Source of the DNA: Erythrophleum ivorense
Lineage: Eukaryota; Streptophyta; Magnoliopsida; Fabales; Fabaceae
DNA: 64,000 nt
Assembly: GCA_026724425.1 (NCBI GenBank)
Contig: JAIUCV010000008.1
Location: forward strand, 25,497,470-25,561,469
Reading direction: 5' to 3'
The notes beneath the pieces were generated by a model. It saw only the letters and a list, made by a program, of their open reading frames with translations. It did no database searches and was not told where the DNA came from. How positions within the stretch are numbered: position 1 is the first letter of the stretch; each line of letters opens with the position of its first letter. The translations under genes were made by a program, and so were the position numbers. Shown one piece after another: positions 23,483 to 32,061 of this stretch.

Positions 23483-26067
23483 CTGAAACATATAACATGG
23501 TTTAGCATACATAATAGGGACACATGCCACTTTCATACACTCAATTATCCATAGCAAGCTCATAAAAACATCTTGGCAACTCACAAACATATGCTACAAT
23601 CCACAATGAAAGCCTGAACCTTGGCTCTGATACCAACAAATGTAACACCTTAACTTCTAGCTCATACCCATCATGCCCTCATACTCATATGCACATGTTA
23701 AGCTTACAAGGGAGATGATTAACTCTACCTTGGTGTTCTTTCTTCTTGGCATTATGCATGGGTAGATAATTACTTTGAAGTCACATGGACCGGGTGAGCT
23801 CTTTCTATGCCTCCTCATGCTTAATTGCACTATTAAGACTTGTTTCAATCCCAAACATATGCTTTAAACTCATAGAAAGCAAAAAGGGATATGAGATATG
23901 CATTTTCGTTCTTGGCAGATTTTGCTTCGTTTCTGGGCTAAGTTTGAAAATCCATAACTAAATACAGAAAAATTGTAACTACATGATCTTGGTCATTCTA
24001 GAAATATTAAGACGTCTAATTTATACTAAAAATATGTAGAAGTCTCAATATCCCACATATCATGCGTTTGACATTCAAAATCGTCCACTGGTCAGAGGGG
24101 GTTCTGTTACTGTCACAGTTTACTGATATGGACTTTGAAATTGTCTAACTAATTCCACAAAAAACCAATGCTTACAAACATCTCTATGGAAATATGTGGA
24201 TGTTAGTTAGAGAGAAAAAATATCTCTAGATCAGTTCACCAAACCAAATTCCTGAAAACCGATGAAACAGTACTTCGGGTCTGGTTGGGTGCCTGATGCT
24301 GGGCCACAACTTCGAAATTGCATATCTTCTTCTCTAGACCTCTAATTGAGGTGCTTCCAGTTCCTATAAGTCACTGTGACTACCTAGTTTCTGTGTAAAA
24401 AATTTCGTAGCCATTGGACTACGTTTACCCCTCGGATGACACAATTCCCAAACTAACCAAATGAACAGTGTTTTCTGAAATCCGAATTTCTGATGCCAAC
24501 TTTGAAAAATCATAGAAAATGCTATAGAACTCCAAATGACATGAACTCTAGCTTCCCAAAAATCTCTAAACATGATCTAGTAACATGTCAAATTTCAGAA
24601 CAAGAAGAGTTCATATGGTTAGCCTTTGACATTATGTGCAAAAAGGCCTTTTCTTGGCCAAAAGTGGGGCTCATGGGGTCCAATCTTGGTTCTTCTACCT
24701 CTATGACTCCTTGAGCACATGAGAACGCATCTGTAAGGGTCATCAATCATGGCTCAAGTGTCTAACAACCCAGATTGGAGAGACTCACTACCCCATGCCC
24801 ACTTATGCACTCATGTGGCCTATGCTAGCATGGAACTTTTCACATTCAAGACTTACTTCTTCATTCAAAATGGGTCCCATTCTCATATATACATCATCAT
24901 ACATACATTGTCTTACAAATACTCTTAGGGACTACATCATATACATTATCAATTTACATTTCATATCTCATATACAACATAGTAACCAAAAATGTTCTTT
25001 TACAAGTTTTCATTACTTTCCCTAGCTTCAAGTTTGGTGGCTCCCATCTCTAGCTTCACTTGGTCCACCTAGCATGTTTGGATGGTGGAGAGGGAGGGTG
25101 AGATTCAAAGAATCTCAGTAGCTCAACTCTCATTCAATCATACATATATAGCATGCAAACAAGTCTCATGGTGCATGTATGGCATGTTAGCATATAAAGT
25201 CATACTAAAAGCATTTGAAACATGTGAATTGGCCATGGATAAAAGAAGACATTATCAACATGTGAGTAGGCCATACATAACATTTAGAAGCTTGCCAAAT
25301 ACATAGATTAGCCTCACCCACTCACTTGTGGCTTTTGGACTTGCCTCACCCATTCTTAAGAGGTTCTTAGACTCAACCCTTACTCTTTGGGAGTCAACCT
25401 CACGTTTGGGAGACCCTTTACTTTGTCTCAACCAACTTAAGGGTTTGGCTTATCCTTACCATGGCTAAAGGGTTATTGGCCTTTCCATTCCTCAAGCAAA
25501 CCAAAACAATCACATAATCATCATTTCAATGCATAACATATCATCATGCTAACACACTTCTCATAGCTTATATCATACATACATACATGTAAGACAATGT
25601 AAACACACAATTATGCATGAAGGAAGGTGGAGAGAGCTACCTTATTAGCTATTGACAGCTTCCTCTTTCACTTGTCTCCTCCCTTGTGGAGTTCACTACC
25701 ACTTCTAGATGGGAGAACTTCTCTTGAGCCTAACCACACAAGAAGCATGGAATTAATTCCTTAATACTTGATTCTTAAGCTAGGGATCTCTTTCTAATCA
25801 ACCCTACTGAGCTTCTTAAGCTATGTTTCTTTCTCTCACTAGAACCCATAAGCTATCTCCTCTCTTTTCTCAAACTCTCATGCTCTTAAGAAAGGGAAAG
25901 CAAGAAAGAGAAGACTATATACTTCTAACCTCTCTCAAGAGTGGTTTCCCACTCTCTCTCTTCTGAACTAAGCTCAAAACCTAACTATCTTTGCTATCAA
26001 AACTATAGAAAGAGAGGGGAAGGGGAGAAGGGTAACATATGAAGAGAAAAGCCATCAGAATCCTTAC
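23483..26067 (-). other. Possible leader intron of element 1 (LTR donor to gag acceptor)
   Basis: Donor CAAGAAAG/GTAAGG lies in the 5' LTR, with the first intron base at 26067, 468 bp from the LTR edge. The acceptor TTATATGTTTCAG ends at 23483, four bases before the gag ATG. A branch-like GCTAAAC lies about 25-30 nt before the acceptor. The span of 2585 bp would remove the end of the LTR and the primer binding site. Element 2 has the same arrangement. This is sequence inference only. Confidence 0.5.
23621..23635 (-). other. Primer binding site of element 1 (initiator Met tRNA)
   Basis: On the minus strand TGGTATCAGAGCCAA lies five bases inside the 5' LTR. TGGTATCAGAGC is the standard plant site complementary to the 3' end of initiator methionine tRNA. 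Confidence 0.93.
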
Positions 26068-26535
26068 CTTTCTTGTCCTTTCTTCTTTTCCTAAGCTTCT
26101 CTCTCTCTCCTACGCCCTTTTCTCTCTCCTAAAGTGAGCCTGAGTCGGTTAGAAGAAGAAAGAAGGGATTTGGAAGCTTTTAAAAAGTCAAATTCTCTTT
26201 TTCTCGCTTTTCCGTACTACACTCGTTATAGCGAGACATTGCTCTCACTACGGCGAGCTCGTGTCTGTTCTAGACCTCTGCCTTCGCTATGGCGTCGCTA
26301 CGGCGAGCAACTCCCTGGTTTTTGTATGGAATACTCGCACTCGCTATAGCTAGGAGCATTTTCACTATTGCGAGAAGGCATTCTCGCTATGGCGAGAAGC
26401 TGAATTCGCTATAGCCGGGCTGTGGTGAGAAGACTTAGAATTTTCAGCCCTTTGAAAATTTCAGCTTTCTCTTTTCTCTTTCCTTTTCTTTTCTCTTTTC
26501 TTTTCTTTTTTCTTTTCTTTTTCTTGGCTGTTACA
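23641..26535 (-). repeat. Element 1, 5' LTR (2895 bp)
   Basis: Starts TGTAACACC and ends GGCTGTTACA, followed by TATTA. It retains the 716 bp (24127-24842) missing from the left LTR; the same stretch is present in element 2's LTR around 28.8-29.4 kb, so presence is ancestral. Apart from that, the two LTRs differ by scattered substitutions and a few small indels. In the sense direction it carries the palindrome array, a TATA-like box and the leader donor. Confidence 0.92.
26223..26432. repeat. Palindromic CGCTATAGCG array, 5' LTR of element 1
   Basis: The counterpart of 18517-18723: units such as TCGTTATAGCGAGA, TCACTACGGCGAGC, CGCTATGGCG, TCGCTATAGCTAG and TTCGCTATAGCCGG, with the TATA-like box in the middle. 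Differences from the left copy are mostly single transitions inside units. Confidence 0.85.
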
Positions 26536-26715
26536 TATTATGGATAGAGAATGATATTGAGGAGTTCATGTGGTCCATGGAGCATAAGATGAATTTTTAA
26601 AGTCTTACGTAATGCAAATAAATACATTAAAATATATAGAATTTCTTGCAAGATATATGAATTTAAGCTCCTGTAATTGAAAGGGAAGGCTAGAAGAGTA
26701 TGGTGTTACAATTTC

Positions 26716-27039
26716 CATATGAATACATAAGTAGAGAATATCATAAAAATTTCAAGATTTCCTACATAATAGTAAAACATGATTTAAATACCTATAATAA
26801 ATAGGATATCAATAGTTTTTAGCATTCACATACTAAAAGGAATTACACATAAAGAGAATTGAGAAAATATAGCAAGCAATATTTCTCAACTTGACCATTA
26901 GGCCTTGGAGACTGTTAGGCTCAACACCCAAATCACATTGCCCTGGCATTGGCAATTTCAATACCCAGAATATGTTGCACTGCCATGATTTAGCAGGCTC
27001 ACCCCTACTTCCTTTACTAAGGTGTCTCCTAGTGGATAT
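26716..27039. other. AT-rich spacer between solo LTR D and element 2
   Basis: No gene or repeat is recognised. It continues the pre-insertion DNA found at 12.6-13.38 kb. The last five bases before element 2 are GATAT; the partner duplication would lie outside the window. Confidence 0.5.
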
Positions 27040-29906
27040 TGTAACAACCAGAAAAAAAAAGCTGAAAAACTTTTGAAGGGCTGAAAATTTTCTAAGTCTG
27101 CTAGCTATAGCGAGAAATGGCCTAACTATAGCGAATGTACCTATTCGCTATAGCGAGAAATGGTCTAGCTATAGCAAAAGTGCCTTTTAGCTATAGCAAA
27201 AATGCTTTTACCTATAGCGAGTGCGGGCATCCCATACAAAAACCAGGGACCTGCTCGCTGTAGTGTGTGCCGTAGCGAAGGCAGGGGTCTGGGACTGATA
27301 CGTACTCACCGTAGCGTGGGTTATGCTTTGCTATAGCGAGGGTTAGTTCTGAAAAGCGTGAAAAAAGAGAATTTGACTTCTTAAAGTGCCCCAATTCATT
27401 CCTTCTCCTTTTAACCGACTTAGGCTTCATCCAAGGCAGAGAAAAGGGCGGAAGAGAGAGAGAGACACCTAGAGAAGGAAGGAGAACAAGAAAAAGGTAA
27501 GCATAACTTGAGATTTTCCTAACTTTCTTCTTAGAATCTTGTTTTTCTCTCCTTGCCCTCTCTTTCTATGGTTTTGGTGGTTGCATTAGCTATGTTTTGG
27601 GCTTGGTTTAGAAGAGAGAAAGTGAAAAACCACTCTTGAAGGAGGTTAGAACTCATGTAGCTTTACTTCTTTGCTTTCCTTTCTTGAGAGTTTGAGAGAG
27701 GAAGGATAGTTGGCAAACTTCTAGAGAGAGAAAGAACCTCTAGTTTCTTATATGCTTGGTAGGATTTGCTATAAAGAAACCCTTAGCCTTGTGAATAAGT
27801 GTTGAGTTATGAGAGAGTAATTTCATGTTCTTTATGTGTCTAGGCTCAAGAGAAACACTTCCATCTAGTTATGAATGTGGAACTAAGAAGGGAGAAGACA
27901 AATTGAAAGGGAATGCTTGTATTAGCCTATAAGGTAGCTCTCTCTACTTTCTCTCAAGCATGAATGTGTGTTTAACTTGTTGTAGAATGTGTATATGTGT
28001 ATTTTCAAGCTATGAAAAGTATGCTAGCATGCCTTTCCATGTCATGATCCTAGATGCTATATTTTGTGTTAAATGAATCCATGATGTTTGTATGAGTTTG
28101 CTTGAGTATGGAAAGGCCAAGAACTTTTCTCTCGGGTGAGGATGAGCCAAGAACCCTCGAGCTTAGTTAAGACAAAGCAAAGGGTCTCCTAAAAGCAATG
28201 TGGACTCCCAAGAGTATGGTTGAGTCCAAAGTGCTCAAGAGTGGGTGAGACAAGTCTAATACCCATGAGGAGAAGTGTGAGCCAATCCAAACACTTGGTG
28301 AACCCTTAAATGTCTTGTATGATTGATTCACATGCCAAGGTTATTTTTAAAGTGTCCATGACTTCCACTTTTTCATACATGCATTTGAAAAACTTGCTTG
28401 GCACATATTATGTATTATTGAATGAGAGATGAGCTATTGGGATTCTTTGAATCTCATCCCCTTCTCTCCACTATCCTAACATGCTAGGTGGACCAAGTGA
28501 ACAAAGATATGGGAGCCACCAAGCTTGAAGCTAGGGGAATCGGCAAAGAATTTGTGAAATAGCCATTTTGTCACCGTTTTGTTGTTAAGAGATGTAATCT
28601 GATGATGTACATGGGATGTGCACTAATAAATACTTGTAAATGGATGTACTTATTGTATATGTATGAGAATTAGAACTATAGTGCATGATGTAGCAAGTTT
28701 TTGGTATGAATAGCAAGATCTTAGCATTATGTACATGGTGTATGTGTTGGTGTGGGAGAGTGAGTTTTGCAAATCTGGGTTGTTAGACATTTGAGCCATG
28801 TTTGATAGCCTATGTTGATACTTTCCCACGTGCTCATAGAGCCTTAGGAGTAAGAGAAGCAAATTTGAACCCTTGGAGCCCTCTTTTAACAAAGGAAATC
28901 AACAGTTTGCCCCCTTATATCAAAGTCAGACCAAATGACCTCTTCTTGCCTTGAAATTTGGCATGTGACTAGATCTTGCCTAGAGACTTTTGGGAAGTCA
29001 AAGATTAGTCATTTGGAGGTCTGTGGAATTTTCTATGATTTTTCAAAGTTGGTATTAGAATTTTGGATTTACACCAGCACTGTTCATTTGGTCAGTTGTG
29101 TAATTGTGTCATCCGAGGGGCAAACGTGATCCAATGGCTACGAAATTTTATAGGAAGAAACTAGACATTCACAGCAGCCTGTATCAATTTGAAGCCCTCA
29201 TTTGGAGGTCTGGAGAGGAAGATATGAATTTTTGAAGTTTTTGCCTAGTATCAATCATCTTGCCTGACGAGAAGTATTGTTCCATCGATTTCAGAGAGCT
29301 TGGCTTAATGAACTGATCTAAAGATATTTTTTCTCTCTATTTAACATCCACATATTTCCATATTTTTATCATTTACATGTTTTGGATTTTTGTAGAATTA
29401 ATTGGATATTTCTGAAGTTCATATCAGTAAACTATGATAGCATAAGAACCCAGTCCGACCTCCAGACCATTTTGCATGTCAAACTTCCTGTGTGTGGGAT
29501 TTTATGACTCAAACATATTTTTAGTATGAAGTAGACATCCCAAGATTTCCATAATAACCAAGATTACCTATTTTCAATTTTTCTAGATTTAGTTGTGATT
29601 TTTCAAAGTTTGCCCAGAAATGAGGCCAAGTCTGGCCGAAAATGGAGATACATGTTCCATATCTCTTTTTGGTTTCCATAGGTTGAAAGCATGTTTTTGG
29701 GATTGAAATGAATTTTAATGGTGCAATTAAATATGAGGATGCATAGCATGAGCTCACACAGTCCATGTGACACTGAAATAAAATTTTAACCATGACGCAA
29801 TGCAAAAAAGTGTATGAATCCAATGGAAGTTCTCACTTTATTCTTACTGTATCCCACATGAGCATGTAAGGGATGATGGGTATGAGTTAGAAATGATGGT
29901 GTTACA
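27040..29906 (+). repeat. Element 2, 5' LTR (2867 bp)
   Basis: Starts TGTAACAACC and ends GGTGTTACA. In the sense direction it holds the palindrome array (27101-27341), a CATACAAAAACC box at the place of element 1's TATA, a GA-rich leader, and the donor AAAAAG/GTAAGC (intron side from 27497, 457 bp from the LTR edge). It is an inverted partner of element 1's 5' LTR only about 500 bp away. Confidence 0.92.
27101..27341. repeat. Palindromic CGCTATAGCG array, element 2 LTR
   Basis: About ten units in 241 bp, including a perfect TCGCTATAGCGA at 27145-27156 and variants TAGCTATAGCGAGA, TAGCTATAGCAAAA, TACCTATAGCGAG and TTGCTATAGCGAGG. Spacing is uneven (about 15-40 nt), unlike a simple tandem repeat. 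Confidence 0.85.
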
Positions 29907-30062
29907 TTTATTGGTATCAGAGCAAAGGTTCAGGCTCTCATTATGGGTTGTGGCTTGTGTTTGTGAGTTGCCAAGATGTATATGAGCTTGTTTATGAATG
30001 ATTGAGTGCATGGCAGTGGCGTGTGTCCTTATTATGTACTAAAGCATGTTTATATGTTTCAG
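27497..30062 (+). other. Possible leader intron of element 2 (LTR donor to gag acceptor)
   Basis: The donor AAAAAG/GTAAGC is close to the plant consensus. The acceptor TTTATATGTTTCAG ends at 30062, four bases before the gag ATG at 30067. GTACTAAAG near 30035-30043 is a strong branch-point-like motif about 20-25 nt upstream. The 2566-bp span includes most of the LTR, the LTR edge and the primer binding site. Splicing would give an mRNA with a short leader and no primer site. It is not proven to be spliced. Confidence 0.55.
29912..29923 (+). other. Primer binding site of element 2 (initiator Met tRNA)
   Basis: TGGTATCAGAGC starts five bases after the LTR end, as in element 1. The following base differs from element 1 (A in place of C), so the match to the tRNA is shorter. 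Confidence 0.92.
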
Positions 30063-30066
30063 AAAG

Positions 30067-31290
30067 ATGGTAGACACACGCCAAGGTAGGGGCAAAGGAA
30101 GAGGTAGGCCTCCCAGAGTGGCTCATGTTGATGAAGCCGAGCCTAGTGATCTAGTTGCTGGAGCCTTACAGTCCATCATGGCTCGCCTGGATCAGCAGCA
30201 GGCCGTTATTATGCAGCTTCAGGAACGGCTTGCTGAGAGAGATAGCCAGGGCCCTACACCTCCTCCTCCTCAGCCACCTCCACACTCATATCGTCTCGAG
30301 CATTTAGAGGCGACTCCTACAGATGCGCAGCCACACATGCAGGCTGTTGCCCCTATTCCACTAGCTCAGACGCCTCCTGCTCAACAGCAAACCTCGACTA
30401 GAAAAGTGATCACATAGTTCAGGAAATTCAGGCCTCCCACCTTTGATGGTGAAATGAATGAGATAAAGCTTAGGCCTTGATTATGGAGTTAAAGCAGATT
30501 TTTAAGGTTATAGAGTGCACATCTGAGTAGAAAGCCAAGATGGCTGCATTTCAGTTATAGAAAGAAGCAATTTACTGGTGGAAGGGCACTGAGCCTATTC
30601 TAAAAGCGAGGAATGCTCCAATCACCTAGGAGGCATTCCACGAGAAGTATTTCCCCGATTCCATCATAGATGAGGAGTCAGAATTTATCCTGTTCAAAAA
30701 AATTCTGGGGATGTCCGTGGACCAGTACGTAACGAAGTTTGTTGAGCTCTCCAGATATTCCTCATACCTATAGAGACATGACGATGAGAGGTAAGAGCAG
30801 ATAGAGAAAGGCTTGCTCCTTGAGATTCGAGACAAGGTTGTGCCATAGAGAATCAGGCACTTTAATACCCTTGTAGAAGTATGCAGAGTAACATAAACAA
30901 ATCTCAGGATGATGCAGCCTACTTCTAGTGCTAAACCACCTTTTCCCCTCCTTGAGCCCAAAAGATCTAGAGAGGATTTATAGCCTGTAGTGACGAGCCA
31001 TAGAGGCAGAAAGAGTCAGTGGAACTAGAAGGGCAAGAGAAGGAGGACTCAGTCCAGTAAAGGCAGTGCTCTACCTATCATGTGTCCTCAATATGGCAGG
31101 AATCACGGTACCAGACCATGCTATGCGGGGCAGAATGTGTGTTTTAGATGTGGCAGGCCGGGGCATATAGCCAGAGATTGCACCCAGGCTTCTCCACAGG
31201 CCCCTCTACAGATCACACAACTGAGGGAGATAGCTCTTCCTCCCAGACCACAGACCCAGGGTAGAGCCTTTGTCCTATCACAGTAGGAGA
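30067..31290 (+). pseudogene. gag: Element 2 gag
   Basis: ATG at 30067 opens MVDTRQGRGKGRGRPP, near-identical to element 1's gag. The first open piece ends at a TAG at 30415-30417. Just after, a small deletion relative to element 1 (at the GEMNADRAE position, near 30455) shifts frame, and more TAG stops follow (for example at GAGTAGAAA near 30525, TCACCTAGG near 30625 and CTATAGAGA near 30770). The CCHC knuckle CFRCGRPGHIARDC remains at about 31140-31181 in the piece 31080-31286. Decay is heavier than in element 1. Confidence 0.88.
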
Positions 31291-32061
31291 CTAGCTAGTC
31301 CCCGAGTCTGATCCAAGGTACTATTAAAATAAATGATTTTTCCGTAATTGCATTATTTGATTCAGGTGCTAGCCACTCTTTCATATCATATGACTGTGTT
31401 AGGAGGTTGGATCTAAGTATGCATACATTGCCATATGAGTTACATGTATCTACCCCCACAAGAAATCGAGCCATCACTTCCCATGCTTTCTTGAATTGTG
31501 TGATCCAATTTAATCATTGGCTGACCACCCTTGATTTGATTTGTATGCCCCTCATTGATATTGATGTGATCATTGGTATGAACTGGATGTCTACAAATAA
31601 CACCACACTAAATTGTAGCCACAGGTGTATTACTTTACCTGAGTGTGGGACTGTGCCTAGTACTAGGGCTGAATTATCTGTCATGACCACCTCTCAAGCT
31701 GAGAGATCTCTAGGGCGTAGTTGTCAAGGGTATTTAGTTTTCTTTTCAGTCCAGGCTGAGGTAGAAGAGGGTATAGATGAGATTCTTATAGTGAGGGAGT
31801 TCCCAGAAGTATTTCCTAAGGAGATTAGTGGACTGCCCCCAGAGAGAGAGGTTGAGTTTCCTATAGCCATTATACCTGGGGCAAGTCCAATGTCTAAGGC
31901 TTCGTATAGAATGGCTCCCACCGAGCTAGCAGAGCTTAAGAAACAAATAGAGGAGCCTTTAGAGAAGGTTTTATTAGACTCAGTGTCTCACCGTGGGAAA
32001 ACTCCAGTCCTATTTGTAAAGAAGAAGGACGGGAGCCTTAGGCTATGTATAAATTACCGGG
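31291..32061 (+). pseudogene. pol: Element 2 protease and start of RT, truncated
   Basis: A FDSGASHSF protease active site is encoded near 31357-31383. The open piece 31407-32066 covers the rest of protease (IDVIIGMNW), the linker with FPEVFPKEISGLPPE, and the first RT block up to SLRLCINYR. At 32062 the next element's LTR begins, so the RT palm, RNase H and integrase are absent here. A TAG near 31285 separates this part from gag. Confidence 0.88.

Larger units (their letters stand above)
16650..26535 (-). mobile_element. Element 1: full-length Tekay/Del-type chromovirus
   Basis: A complete Ty3/gypsy element in minus orientation: 5' LTR 23641-26535, primer binding site 23621-23635, gag-pol 18866-23478, polypurine tract 18817-18830, 3' LTR 16650-18816. 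The 5-bp duplication TATTA flanks it. Domain order gag, protease, RT, RNase H, integrase, chromodomain, long LTRs, and an initiator-Met primer site together fit the Tekay/Del lineage. Gag and pol share one frame apart from one frameshift. Nine in-frame stops and that frameshift make it non-autonomous now. Confidence 0.93.
13382..26710 (+). mobile_element. Solo LTR D, split by element 1
   Basis: The LTR starts TGTAACATC at 13382 and ends GTGTTACA at 26710, with a perfect 5-bp target duplication ATTTC at 13377-13381 and 26711-26715. Without the nested element 1 (16650-26535) and one copy of its TATTA duplication, it is about 3.44 kb. The tail after element 1 (26541-26710) aligns with the last part of element 2's LTR, which confirms that the two pieces belong together. 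No primer binding site follows 26710, so it is a solo LTR rather than a 5' LTR. The plus-strand donor-like ATAAG/GTATGG has its intron side from 14229. Confidence 0.8.
27040..32061 (+). mobile_element. Element 2: Tekay-type chromovirus, left half only
   Basis: 5' LTR 27040-29906, initiator-Met primer site 29912-29923, gag from 30067, protease, and RT up to the SLRLCINYR block, where the sequence switches abruptly at 32062 to the LTR of element 4. It is closely related to element 1 but in opposite orientation. The remainder of pol and the 3' LTR should continue after element 4's far end, to the right of this window. Confidence 0.9.

Noticed and set aside
27101..27341. CRISPR-like or satellite array
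   Set aside because: Unit spacing is irregular and the units are short palindromes inside an LTR; there are no unique equal-length spacers.
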